Source: Trochalopteron elliotii (lineage: Eukaryota; Chordata; Aves; Passeriformes; Leiothrichidae). From it: 64,000 bases of DNA. Under the pieces are notes generated by a model. It ran no database searches. It saw only the letters and a list, made by a program, of their open reading frames with translations, and was not told the origin of the DNA. This document shows positions 50,868-60,795 of this stretch, piece by piece (within the stretch, counting starts at the first letter, position 1; every line of letters starts with the position of its first letter). The position numbers and the translations under genes are program-made. Location of the stretch: positions 1,327,573 to 1,391,572 of the forward strand of contig JANPWX010000480.1 in the NCBI GenBank assembly GCA_024734555.1, given 5' to 3'.

Positions 50868-51409
50868 TGTCCTGGGTTGCAGTATAATATATGCACAAAG
50901 TATTCTATCACCATCTTCATGAACTGCTGAAACCAATTGCTGAAACAGTGCTCTTCCAGATTTCCCCTTCCCTCTTCTGTTAAGGTGTCTTCTGCTAATG
51001 GGTCTTTTGTTAATGGGTCTTTTGTTAATGGGTCTTCTGCTAATGGCCTGCTGCATGACTCATAGGTAACTCCCTCAGGGAGTTATCTCTCTTTAATGGG
51101 CCATCAAGGACCCCCTGTATGACTCATCATCCCATTGGGAGGAGCCAAGCATTCTCACCTGGATATAATCTGGGATTTGGGACAATACAGGGACCTTACC
51201 CACTGGATTCCCAGAGGATCAGAGCTACCAGACCTTTCTACGGGATCACTGCTTCCATCATCCCACTCAGGTTGTATTCTGACTCTGTCAGTGGTCTTTT
51301 GTATTATTGCATCTATTTTATTTTATTTTATTCTTTTTTTTCTCTTCTTCTTATTAAATTGTATTTCTGACTTGAAGCCTCTCACTCGTTTTACTTTCAA
51401 ACCACTACA
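50868..51409 (+). mobile_element. Solo LTR nested in CR1 (ERVL-like)
   Basis: Runs from TGTCCTGGGTTG to ...AACCACTACA. The 5-bp duplication CCAAC is perfect (50863-50867 and 51410-51414), and it falls inside a CR1 whose two halves resume on either side. This confirms the boundaries independently. Five bases with TG...CA ends is typical of ERVL (class III). Internally there are four 15-bp units around TAATGGGTCTT (about 50994-51047), a perfect palindrome at 51067-51085 and a poly(A) signal ATTAAA at 51353-51358. No interior genes remain. Confidence 0.93.
51067..51085. repeat. Perfect 19-bp palindrome in the nested LTR
   Basis: TAACTCCCT, a central C, then AGGGAGTTA. The arms are nine bases. 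It could be a U3 transcription-factor site or a hairpin. Confidence 0.6.
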
Positions 51410-51414
51410 CCAAC

Positions 51415-51508
51415 CCAACCCTAACCTCAGCTAAACCACAGCACCAAGTGCCACATCCAGACTTTTCCTAAACACATCCAGGGGTGGTGACTCCACCACC
51501 TCCCCAAC
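51415..51508 (-). mobile_element. CR1 LINE 3' end, right piece
   Basis: CTCAGCTAAACCACAGCACC, AGTGCCACATCCAGAC and GGTGGTGACTCCACCACCTC continue the CR1 from 50867. They match 38212-38300 of the other copy in the same order. The copy stops after about 95 bp, so it is heavily 5'-truncated. Confidence 0.9.
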
Positions 51509-51725
51509 AGAGACAGATATACATGCAAGGTATGAAAGGGATGATCAGGACACAACCCCAAGCCCTTGATTCATCTTCCTGGATACTCCACTGCTTTGAA
51601 CTAAGGTAAAAGCAGTGCTGGGTGAGCAATTTGCCCCAATTCACTGTAAGGCCATGAGGAGGGGGGGAACATTTATTATCAGGAACATTGCTACCAGGAA
51701 CATTTGCTCCCAGGTGGGAACATTG

Positions 51726-52043
51726 TGTTGCTGTTGGACATGAAAGACTCCAAATAGTTCAGAAGGCAAAGAGCATAGGAAAAGAAGGGTTTTTATTGTC
51801 TAATTCTCACTACCTTTTCTAAGGTGTTCCCATCCAGACTGAACATGGTTGGTGAATAGGAAGGACACCTCTCTGATCCCATGGGTTACACCAGAGAAAC
51901 AGCAAAACACCACCTGGAGAGAGATTGTTTGGAGAAAGGAGAGTTGTTTGCCAAGATTGTTTGGAGAAGAAACTTTCCTGAGAAATTTTCCTTGGGAAAA
52001 AGTTAGCAGCTGCTGAACAGGCTAAAATTCTCTCAGGCCTACA
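51726..52043 (-). mobile_element. Solo LTR, family 1 copy D
   Basis: Runs TGTTGCTGTTGG...GGCCTACA, flanked by a perfect 6-bp repeat ACATTG (51720-51725 and 52044-52049). It aligns with copies A-C, with the poly(A) signal on the minus strand. The left flank itself is a cluster of GGAACATT words (51667-51723). It is one of the two cleanest family 1 insertions and a class II pattern. Confidence 0.92.
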
Positions 52044-52049
52044 ACATTG

Positions 52050-55000
52050 CTTAGACTCCATTTTAGACTTCTGCCACTGATGAGCCAGCCTCATCATCCA
52101 CGATGCTTCACTTCTCAGTTTGCCTCAGAAGGAAAAAGGATGTTGTCATGTTTAAGTCATGCCCAGTGTGAGTAGCAGAAGATGCCTAAAGAGCTTACAG
52201 GGGCAGAATGAATTATTGGCTTCAGTGCCTCAGAGAAAGAGCCCCCCAAAGCAAACAAAGCTGATTTCAGAAAGGCAAACACTTCAGAATGTCCTGTGAT
52301 TACAGAGCAGGTTTTAAGGCACCACCAGTTTTACTCAGGATGGGCCTAAGCAAGGGCTTTATGAATTTTCACACAGAGCAAACCGGATCCTATCAGTGCA
52401 GTAAGAAAACTCTGATGGCAAAATCCACCAAGCATAAAATTGCTTTCAGCTCTGTTTCCTGGAGGCAGAGTGGACTAACCTGTGTTGGAATCCAGGTTCT
52501 TCCCACACCCTTTGAGAGGTTGCTTAGGGCTCACACAATGACACCAGCTCCTCTCTCTGAATTATGCTGTAACTTCCATTCTACATCTAGAGCTGGATTT
52601 GGTAGTTCCAAGATAAAGTCCTTAAAAAGGGACACTAAAAATTAAAAATTCTCCACAGGTGACATGGAAGGGATGCTGCCTGAATTACAGCAAACCACCA
52701 TTCAGCTTCTTGTACTGGCTCAGCTGAAGGAAAGCCTCACACTCCAGCTTTATTCAAAGTTTGCTGGCTGAAACTTCTGTAAGAGTTCATAATTCCTTTC
52801 TATTTTAGCCCACACCACTTGCCATAAGACTCATACTGATAAATAACAGATCAGGCAGAAAATGGAAATACAACAAAGGAGCCAGACAAGATCATTGCTC
52901 TAAATTCCTACGGGGAGCTGGTTGTGAGCTCTGCCCTTCAGAGCCTCACCTGATGTCCCTTCCCAATGCCTCAGCTGGGTCTTCAGAACTTTGAGTCTTT
53001 CTCACTATTAAAACCTTGTGAGACCACGCACATGGTTCAGTGGGTGAACACGATCTTGTTCACTGTCTTGTGCTCCAAGAGTCTTCCACCAGGACAGGAT
53101 AAAAAACTCACAGGATAAAAACCAGCAACAACCTTGATCAGCCCAGGATGGACAAGGACAGCACAGCCTTGACTGTGCTCAGGTGATGACACAGGACAGG
53201 AAATGGAAAAGGCTCCATTTCAAGCATAATGACAAGCTGCATAAATTGGCTGAGCTGTTTGATACAAAACGACTCATTCCTGTCACTGGGCTATTTATCT
53301 ATAAATAATATCAATGCCATTCATGGTGTTATTTTTTCTACTCGACCCATTCACCTGCCCCAGCTGAGCTGTGCAGGAACTCCTGCAGTGACCCCAGTTC
53401 CCCTCCTTATTCCTCCCAGATCCCACCAAACTGCAGCTTGGGAAAACATCTCTGTCACTGAACTTACAGAGATCCAGTTACTCTGAAATCCTCCACAATC
53501 ACTTGGCTCAATCTGTTTCACCACAGGTGTGAAGAAAAATGCTTCACATTCACTTCCTTTTTCCTTTTCTATATGGAAGGAAATGAAGCCACATCCATTC
53601 CAATTATTAGCACTATCTTAAACCTTTGCAATAATGAGGCATATGGGCAGCTAAACATGCACAAACTAATCAGCTTTTTCTGCTGCCTGATAAAGTGTCA
53701 CACTTATCGTGTTCCCTGATCAGCTGAGCTTATTAGCTCCCTGCATATGACAGTCACAAATTTGCATCCATTATGCACTGTCTGGAGATTTAAAAGCTTC
53801 CTGTTATGCAGAGATTATCCATCAATGGAGGCAATTCTTGAGGGAGAGAAAAGAATATGTTAGTTCAGTGCTAGCTTTGCTAGGAAGGCCTTGTTGGATT
53901 TATCATCTTAATCTGTTCCATTGACTGAAACCATCGCAGCTGTCTTTATCCAGCTGTCTCAGGAGTGATTGGCAATGTATTAATCATAATTTTACTAAAC
54001 ATTCCTCTGAATCTTTAAGAGTGTAAGTCAAACAGAGCTTCTTTTTCCTTGCTTTAACAATTATTCAGTAAAATCTAAAAGGTACCTGAGCAGGTGTGAG
54101 GTACCTTTTGGGTGGTGCAGTGCCTGGAAATCAAATAAACTGCTTCATGCTGCCCCTGGGGAAGGAGGGAGCAGAGGTGGCAGGACAGGGCAGGCTCTGG
54201 CCCCTCTGCAGATCATGGGAAGCCAAGACACTTCACCTTGCTTATCGACCTTCTGGAGAGAGCAATTAGGTCTTAATTCTTTATTTACACCTTAGAGAAA
54301 TGGAATAAAGGTGAAAATTTGTTTTAAAGACTTGGTTAGAGCTTCTTGGTCTCCATCTCCTCCCCCTGAAAGTAGAGCCTTCATCATCTCAGCTCTTCCA
54401 CTGCAGTCAGTGGCTCCCACTGCCCAGTTTTGGTGAAGCAAATCCTCTCCTCAAGCATGAACTTTTACATCCTAATGCACAGACCTGCAGTCAGTCTCCA
54501 AAAATAAATTACAGATAATCTTTTTCTAGTTATATATATATATATATTCCAAGCAGAGGAAGCAACAATTGGAAATTGGAGCAAAATAATTCACCTTGCA
54601 AGCATCAGGGCTAACCCACGTGGGGTCCTATACTGGTATTTTATTTTCTTGACTGTGCCAGTCTCCTCCTCATCATTGCCTTCAGCCAGGAGAGGGAGGA
54701 GGGGATGGGGAAGAAAAAGGCTGATCCGTATTCCAGCCATGAATCAGCAAACAGAAGATCGTACATGAACATTCAGGCATCTTCCCTAAAGAGAACAATC
54801 GTAGCGAGCTGGCTTGGCCTTCTGCCACTTCTTAGTCCTGCAAGAGAGCCTCTGCGTGGCATTTCTGTCTGCCACCCTGCCCCTGCGAAGGAGCGCGGGT
54901 AGTTGGTGTAATTGTGCTCTGTAACGAGCCCAAAAGAGGGAATTAGCTGCCCTTTACTTTCTGCTCAGGTCAGCTAATCCTCAAGGCGAGTTGCAGAGAG

Positions 55001-56946
55001 GAGAATGTCACCCAGAGCTCGTGTCAGGCAGAGGAATGAGCTGTACAAGCTGCCCCCAAATCCGGGCTGTGGGGCAGGAATAGGGCAGGGGACACCTGGA
55101 TTAACAAGGGTACACCAGCAACCCTTCCTTAGCCTTAACCAAAAGCTGAAGAATTGAACCCATTCTCTTGATCTGCTCAGAAAGAATTGGACTACAGCTT
55201 TTAAAAAAAATGAGATGGTAACTGGCAATGCCATTCTCAGTTGTATGTGCAAAGACTGTAAAATCACTGTTACATCTCCCCATTTCCTTTCCATATTTCC
55301 AAGCAGTTTTGCCTAATCTGAACAAGGCTTGAGTGAAATAATGCAGATTGCAGAGATCAGCGTGCTTAAGGTGATGTCATCCATAAAATATGTTAGAGCA
55401 TCTCGTGATGTTTATCCAGGCCCTTGTAACATTGGTCCTGAAGCCAAAAAAACCTGAAGACACCCGGGTCCAAACAGCAGCCAGTGACCTGGTGTCTCCC
55501 CGCTCTGCTCCACCAGTTTATTCCTCACATTGCAATCCCTCTTGAGACTAAGCAACTAAATATCTATAGGAACAGAAGTATTGAGAAGAGGAGAACATTA
55601 GAGCAAGAGGAGAAAAAAAAATAAACAAAAAGAAAGAAAGAAATCTTTTGCAAATTAGAAACAAATCACCCCCGCTGTTAAATCGTCTGTAACCAAGGGT
55701 TTTGTGCCATTCTCTCAGGTCTTTTTCACCCAAACTCTTTATTTCCAGGGGCTATACAGGTTTAATTCAGTCTGTGGAGGTAACAAAAGATAAGCCACTC
55801 ATTGAGACCATTTCCCTTCTCTGTTCATGAGACTTGAGCCAAGAGAAGAGGCGCACCAATCTCTATTGACAGCAAAAAATACAGAGAGATGCGAGCCCCA
55901 ATTTAATTGTGACTATTTAAATCACTGCAAAATAAACTGTTTTCCCAAGGGCTTCATGAAAGAGAATGGAAGTCAAAACTATTTTTTATTCGAGTAAACA
56001 AACTGGAAGAGTAGACAATCTTGTTAATGAAACACACTGAAAATAGCTGAAAGAATAATGCCAGGAGTCGCAAACCGGGCGCGCTGTGGAATGCGGAGCG
56101 GCAGCTGATTAGCAGCCCCGTCTTTATTTCCTAATGGTAATTAGCAGTTTCTTAAAGGAGATGCACATGGCATTTCTTCAAACTGAGCTCTGTTTGCTAA
56201 AGACTCGGGGCTTCCTTCTTATCTCGAACTCGCTGCCGCGCCAGGATGTGCCCTTTCCTTTCTTAAGGCTGTGCTCTCAAATAACTACTGCATTTCAACA
56301 CCACCAGGCTCATCCTCTGAAGTCTTTCAGAATGTCACAGAAAGGAGTATTTTTTTAAAAAACATTTCAGCCGTTATCTTTTAGTAAAAAGGAATGCATA
56401 ATACCAAGAGTATATTTGCCAAGGAGGCTGACTGATTTATTTGAATATTTGCACAGCTTTTTGCAGCAAATCTCCTTCGCTGTTTCTTGTGCATTTTCAG
56501 ATCAGAGGAAAAAAACCCCAAGTATTTCAGTGGCATACAAATGGAGCAAACAATATTAGCACCAAGGGAGTGGGGAGGAAGAAAAAGTCCACAAACACAC
56601 GCAGGAAGAAGAGAAATGAACTTTTTAACCATGTAAGGGAACAATTTCATGCACTCATGGACCTTATTGCGACAGAGTTAGAACAAAGCAACACAATATA
56701 AGTTGCCATGCAGCTAAATTAAACATCAGCAAAAGAGTAATGATATAATGCACCTCCCTGGTGAAGAGTGAGCAGAGCACTCAGATTTGCAGCACGGTGT
56801 GCACCTGAGCCCATGGCTGCACAAGGTATTTATTCCCTTCTCCTCCAGCCCTGTTCTTGCCATCTCCATGCAGGAAAGACAAGTAGAGGTTCTCATGGAC
56901 ACAGAAATGCTCTCTCTTGCATTCCTGCACAGCCACTTAGATCCAA
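52050..56946. other. Repeat-poor non-coding stretch with candidate regulatory DNA
   Basis: Nearly 5 kb without a dispersed repeat, unlike the preceding cluster. It has small groups of retained CpGs (54750-54900 and 56067-56250) and canonical homeodomain cores such as TAATTA at 56138-56143. A perfect 10-bp inverted repeat AAAAGGTACC/GGTACCTTTT lies at 54077-54109. No exon-like frame was found. I infer conserved regulatory DNA, unproven. Confidence 0.4.
54077..54109. repeat. Perfect 10-bp inverted repeat, 13-nt loop
   Basis: AAAAGGTACC at 54077-54086 pairs with GGTACCTTTT at 54100-54109. It is too short to be a pre-miRNA on its own. Confidence 0.6.
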
Positions 56947-56952
56947 ACCCTG

Positions 56953-57257
56953 TGTAGCCCTTGTTTCGTGCCTGAGGTGTTTTGGTTTTCTGAAATTCTT
57001 TTCCCAGGGTATTTTCTGTAAACAGAAGAAATGTTTTTGTAACTGTACCTTTGTTTACATTCTTTCCCTCAGAGAGACTTCTTCTTGCTGTCCCTCTGCT
57101 CTGACCAATGTGAGTGAAGAGGTTTGTCTTTGTGTCACCAATCCAATTGGTCTGTGTAGAATAGTATATAAAAACAAAACACATCCCAAAAATAAAGGAG
57201 TCATTTTCAACCTTCTAAAATCAAAGTCTGTGTCATCGTGGTGTACAGCCAGCATCA
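56953..57257 (+). mobile_element. Solo LTR, family 2 copy I
   Basis: Starts TGTAGCCCTTG and ends ...ACAGCCAGCATCA. A perfect 6-bp duplication ACCCTG flanks it (56947-56952 and 57258-57263). It has CCAAT motifs, TATATAAA at 57165-57172 and AATAAA at 57191-57196. The 3' end is longer than in the other copies and has lost bases in the TGTAAAACA segment (TGTACA here). The 198-codon plus frame across it (56768-57364) begins in flanking DNA and has no domain. Confidence 0.92.
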
Positions 57258-57263
57258 ACCCTG

Positions 57264-59862
57264 ATCCCCAAAGTTTCATGCAGATACAGAAGTCAGCAGG
57301 TCAAATGATTTTCACAGGTAGACATCAGAACAGAAGGGAAAATACCAAAGTCATGGCAGAATAGAGCTGAAGGATGGGAGACAGAAGAACTGAATGCCTT
57401 GGAGCTATCTTTTCCACATTCTGCTTGCAATCTGTATCACCAACTTTTCTGTTGAGGCACACCAGAATTCTGCATATTGTCAGGTATTTGAGGAAGCAAA
57501 ACATGTCAAAGCACATAATATCACATTCCACTCGCAGAATACTTTATTCTGCTGGCAGAAATATGCATTTTTCCAACTTCTTAAATTGTATGCGCAGCAG
57601 CTGATTAAATGCCTAACTCAACTTTTACTTCAGGCAGGTGGAAAATGCTCAAAAAAAAATCATCCATCAAAGCAATGCAGTGAAGGACAGCAAGTAAGGG
57701 GCATCCACATGTGCACCCAGCAGTGTCTCAGCTGATGGGAAGAGGCATTGCAGGTTTTTTAACAGTGACAGTTTAAAAAGTGCATTTTTAACAATGCATT
57801 TGTGCACTGGGAAAGGATCTGGTTCTGCAGCAGTGGGAGGCCAGGTTCATGGGTCCCCAGGCTACTGAGAAAGACACACACACACTCAAGTCCTTCCTGC
57901 TGGGGCACCATTTTTTCAGTCTCTTCCAAATAATTCCTCAGTTTTACAGTGTGCAGCTGAAGACCTGCAGGTACTGCAAGAATAAAATCATCTTTTGTGT
58001 GGAAAGGACTATGACAGATAAGAAACCACTGCCCTTTTTAAAGGCTGGACTTAAAAAAATCAAGTCCTTCCTGAAAAACTTTCTCCACAGACACTCCTCT
58101 GTGGAGCCAGAACTCATAAGAAACAAAGCACCACGATGTAGAAATAGAAAACAAATGTCTCTGCTGTTTAATTCACCTTGTTAGTGACCCAGGCAGCTCA
58201 TTACAATCTGAAGGCTTTCCTTTTGACTCTAAGCAGGTGCCTTACAAACACAGCCACGAGTGAACTTGTAGATAAAATCATATCACATGCCTGAGGTCTT
58301 GGTGCCAGACTTAAGATCCTGCACTTTTTTCCACATTTCTTGTGCAATACTCAGAAGGAAAGGCCAGACCAGCACAGATTTTGCCACAGAAAGTTTTCAT
58401 TCACTTTGGACTTGTCGTGTTCCAAGAGCTCATAAGAAATCACAAATAGAAGGACACCTACCTTGGTGACACATTTCACACAGAAGCAAACTGGATACAT
58501 CATCTCAGTTCTGTGCTGAGCCACAGCAGAGCTGGAAAAAAAAATTAAAATACAGAGATGAGTCAATCAACCATAAAACTTCAACCATCTTTAGGTTAAA
58601 GTGGCATCTGAGCAGATTTTCAGGGTCATCAGCTTGGATGGGTCACCCAACCCCTCACAACTATTCCCAAATTGGGCTCTGGTCTCAATTCTCTGCAAAA
58701 GAGGGTGAACTTGCTGTGGGGATGGGCTAAAATACTGAAAGAACATCAGTCATAAGTTCCTGTGAAATCCTGAACAACAACTGTTCAACAAATTGAACAT
58801 TAGTGCAGGAAAAGGTTGTGTTGGCTTAGATATAGAGTATCCTGCTGGTTAAAATTATTTCTGTTTTACAGTGCTAAAATCTTTCTGTGCAGCAGCATAT
58901 GAATTTTAAGACTAATTATTTTTAATGACTGTTTGCTTCCAGATGTAATACAACCATTATTACTCTAATTACCCATTATTACTGTAACAGTATTCAAAAA
59001 CCCAGCATTCAAAAGCCACAAGCCACTTAGCAAGCAAACATTCTTTTCTCACTGGACAGTGGCTTTCATTATTTTGCCCTTCATGAAATCACTTACTGCC
59101 ACTGCCTCATTCTTCACAGATATCTTCTGCAGAAAGGAAAAAAAAAATAAAAACAAACAGACAGCTAATGAGGATTAAAATTCCTTCCTCTACCCAAATC
59201 ACCTTGCCCTGCCTGGCTTTCCTGGCATTATTCTGCCTGTGCCACACCCGAGTCAACAGGAGGGAAAGTAAATCAGGCTCTGAGGCACTGATGGAGAAGA
59301 AACCTCCTGCCTGTGCAGCAGAAGCTGGAAAAGGAAAAGATCTCCAGTGCTGTGCCCAGCAGAGCCATAGGTGCTCTCCATCAGCAGCAGGACACGAGAT
59401 GCTCTGCTGGGACTGGGGGACTTAACTCCTGCTTTTATCACAGGATTAGACACTGCCACCACTGTGGGCCAGCTGGTTTTAAACAAGAAGAAAGAGGCAG
59501 CACAGCCCTCCTCCAGGAACACACTTAGCATGACAAACTCCTTTATTCCCAGCAGTTGTTTTCCACTCTGTACCTTTCTTGCAGCAAGGGTTGGTTACAC
59601 AGAGTGACAGAAAAACTCTTGGATTTACAAGAGAAAGTGCTCAGGGAGATGAGCAGCCCCGTGAGAGCAGCTCAGCTGGGGCCAGCTCTGGAGGGAGCTC
59701 ATAGACAGCAACACTGAGAAATGGCCTGGCACTTGTCCCTCTCCTGGCTGCAGAGTCCCTTGAGGGCATTTTCACCTCAAGGAATCCTCCTCTCCTCACA
59801 CACCCTTTGAGCAGCACCCAAAACCTCAGAGAAGAGAATAACAGCTTCTGGGACATGCAGAA
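57264..59862. other. Non-coding stretch
   Basis: No gene or dispersed repeat recognised. Confidence 0.5.
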
Positions 59863-59986
59863 AATATAATATATAATATATATATATTATATATTATATA
59901 CTATATAGAGATATAATTTATTATAATATACATAATATATAATAAATTATAGTTGTACATATTAGATATGAATATATATATATATG
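59863..59986. repeat. TA-rich microsatellite
   Basis: Irregular TATAATATA words with sharp edges, of the same class as the block at 20698. Confidence 0.9.
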
Positions 59987-60489
59987 GATAGATCTGTCAT
60001 ACATATTTGAGCTGTTGTGAGATTATTCCCCCTAAAAATAACTCTACGAGGCACAGGAGTTTCACCAGTCACCTTGCAAGAAATCTTTGGATACAGGGAA
60101 GGTGGATTTATGGAGTTGTTTTATTTTCACCAAGTTTTTTCCCCATGTTTCATAAAGCAGAACATGGTGTAATTTATTGCTTGTCTGGCATCTTTGGCAC
60201 CAAAAAGATTACAGAAATGTTTCACTGCCAATTACAGTTAGCCAGCCTCACTCAAAGGCAGCAGAGCTACCACTGAACTCACACAAACTCACTAGTTCAC
60301 AGGCAGATGAAAGATCTCAAAGCTCAATTACTTCTCATGGACAGAATCCTAAACATCTTCCTCCTTCTCAGGAAGAAGGACCTGAAAGCTGAAAAGCTCC
60401 ACAAAGATGGCTTGAAAGGAAATCTCTGAGGCAGGCTGGCTCTACAAATACATGTAACAGAGCATTGCCAGGCATATCATACAGGCAGG
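59987..60489. other. Non-coding stretch
   Basis: Nothing recognised between the TA block and the purine tract. Confidence 0.5.
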
Positions 60490-60795
60490 GGGGAAAAAAA
60501 AGAAAAAATAATAGAGAAGAAAAAATATAGAGAGAAGAAAAAAAAAGAAAAATAGAGATAGAATAATAGACTAGAGAAGGAAAAAAAAGAAAAAAGAAAA
60601 AATAATAGAGAAGAAAAAAGCAAAAGAGGGAAGAAAAATAAAGCTAGAATAATAGAATAGAGAAGAAAAAAAAAGAAAAAGGAAAAATAATAGAGAAGAA
60701 AAAATATAGAGAGAAGCAAAAAAGAAAAATAGAGAAGAAAAATAGAGGTAGAATAATAGAATAGAGAAGGAAAAAAGAAAAAAAATAATGGAGAG
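60490..60795. repeat. Homopurine-type minisatellite, 85-103 bp higher period
   Basis: About 300 bp almost devoid of C, built from GAAAAAA and AATAATAGAGAAG words. The landmark AATAATAGAGAAG recurs at about 60508, 60601 and 60686, and GAATAATAG at 60561, 60648 and 60751, so units are 85-103 bp. Minus-strand open frames of 70-128 codons rich in Phe, Leu and Ser come from this composition and are not genes. Confidence 0.9.
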
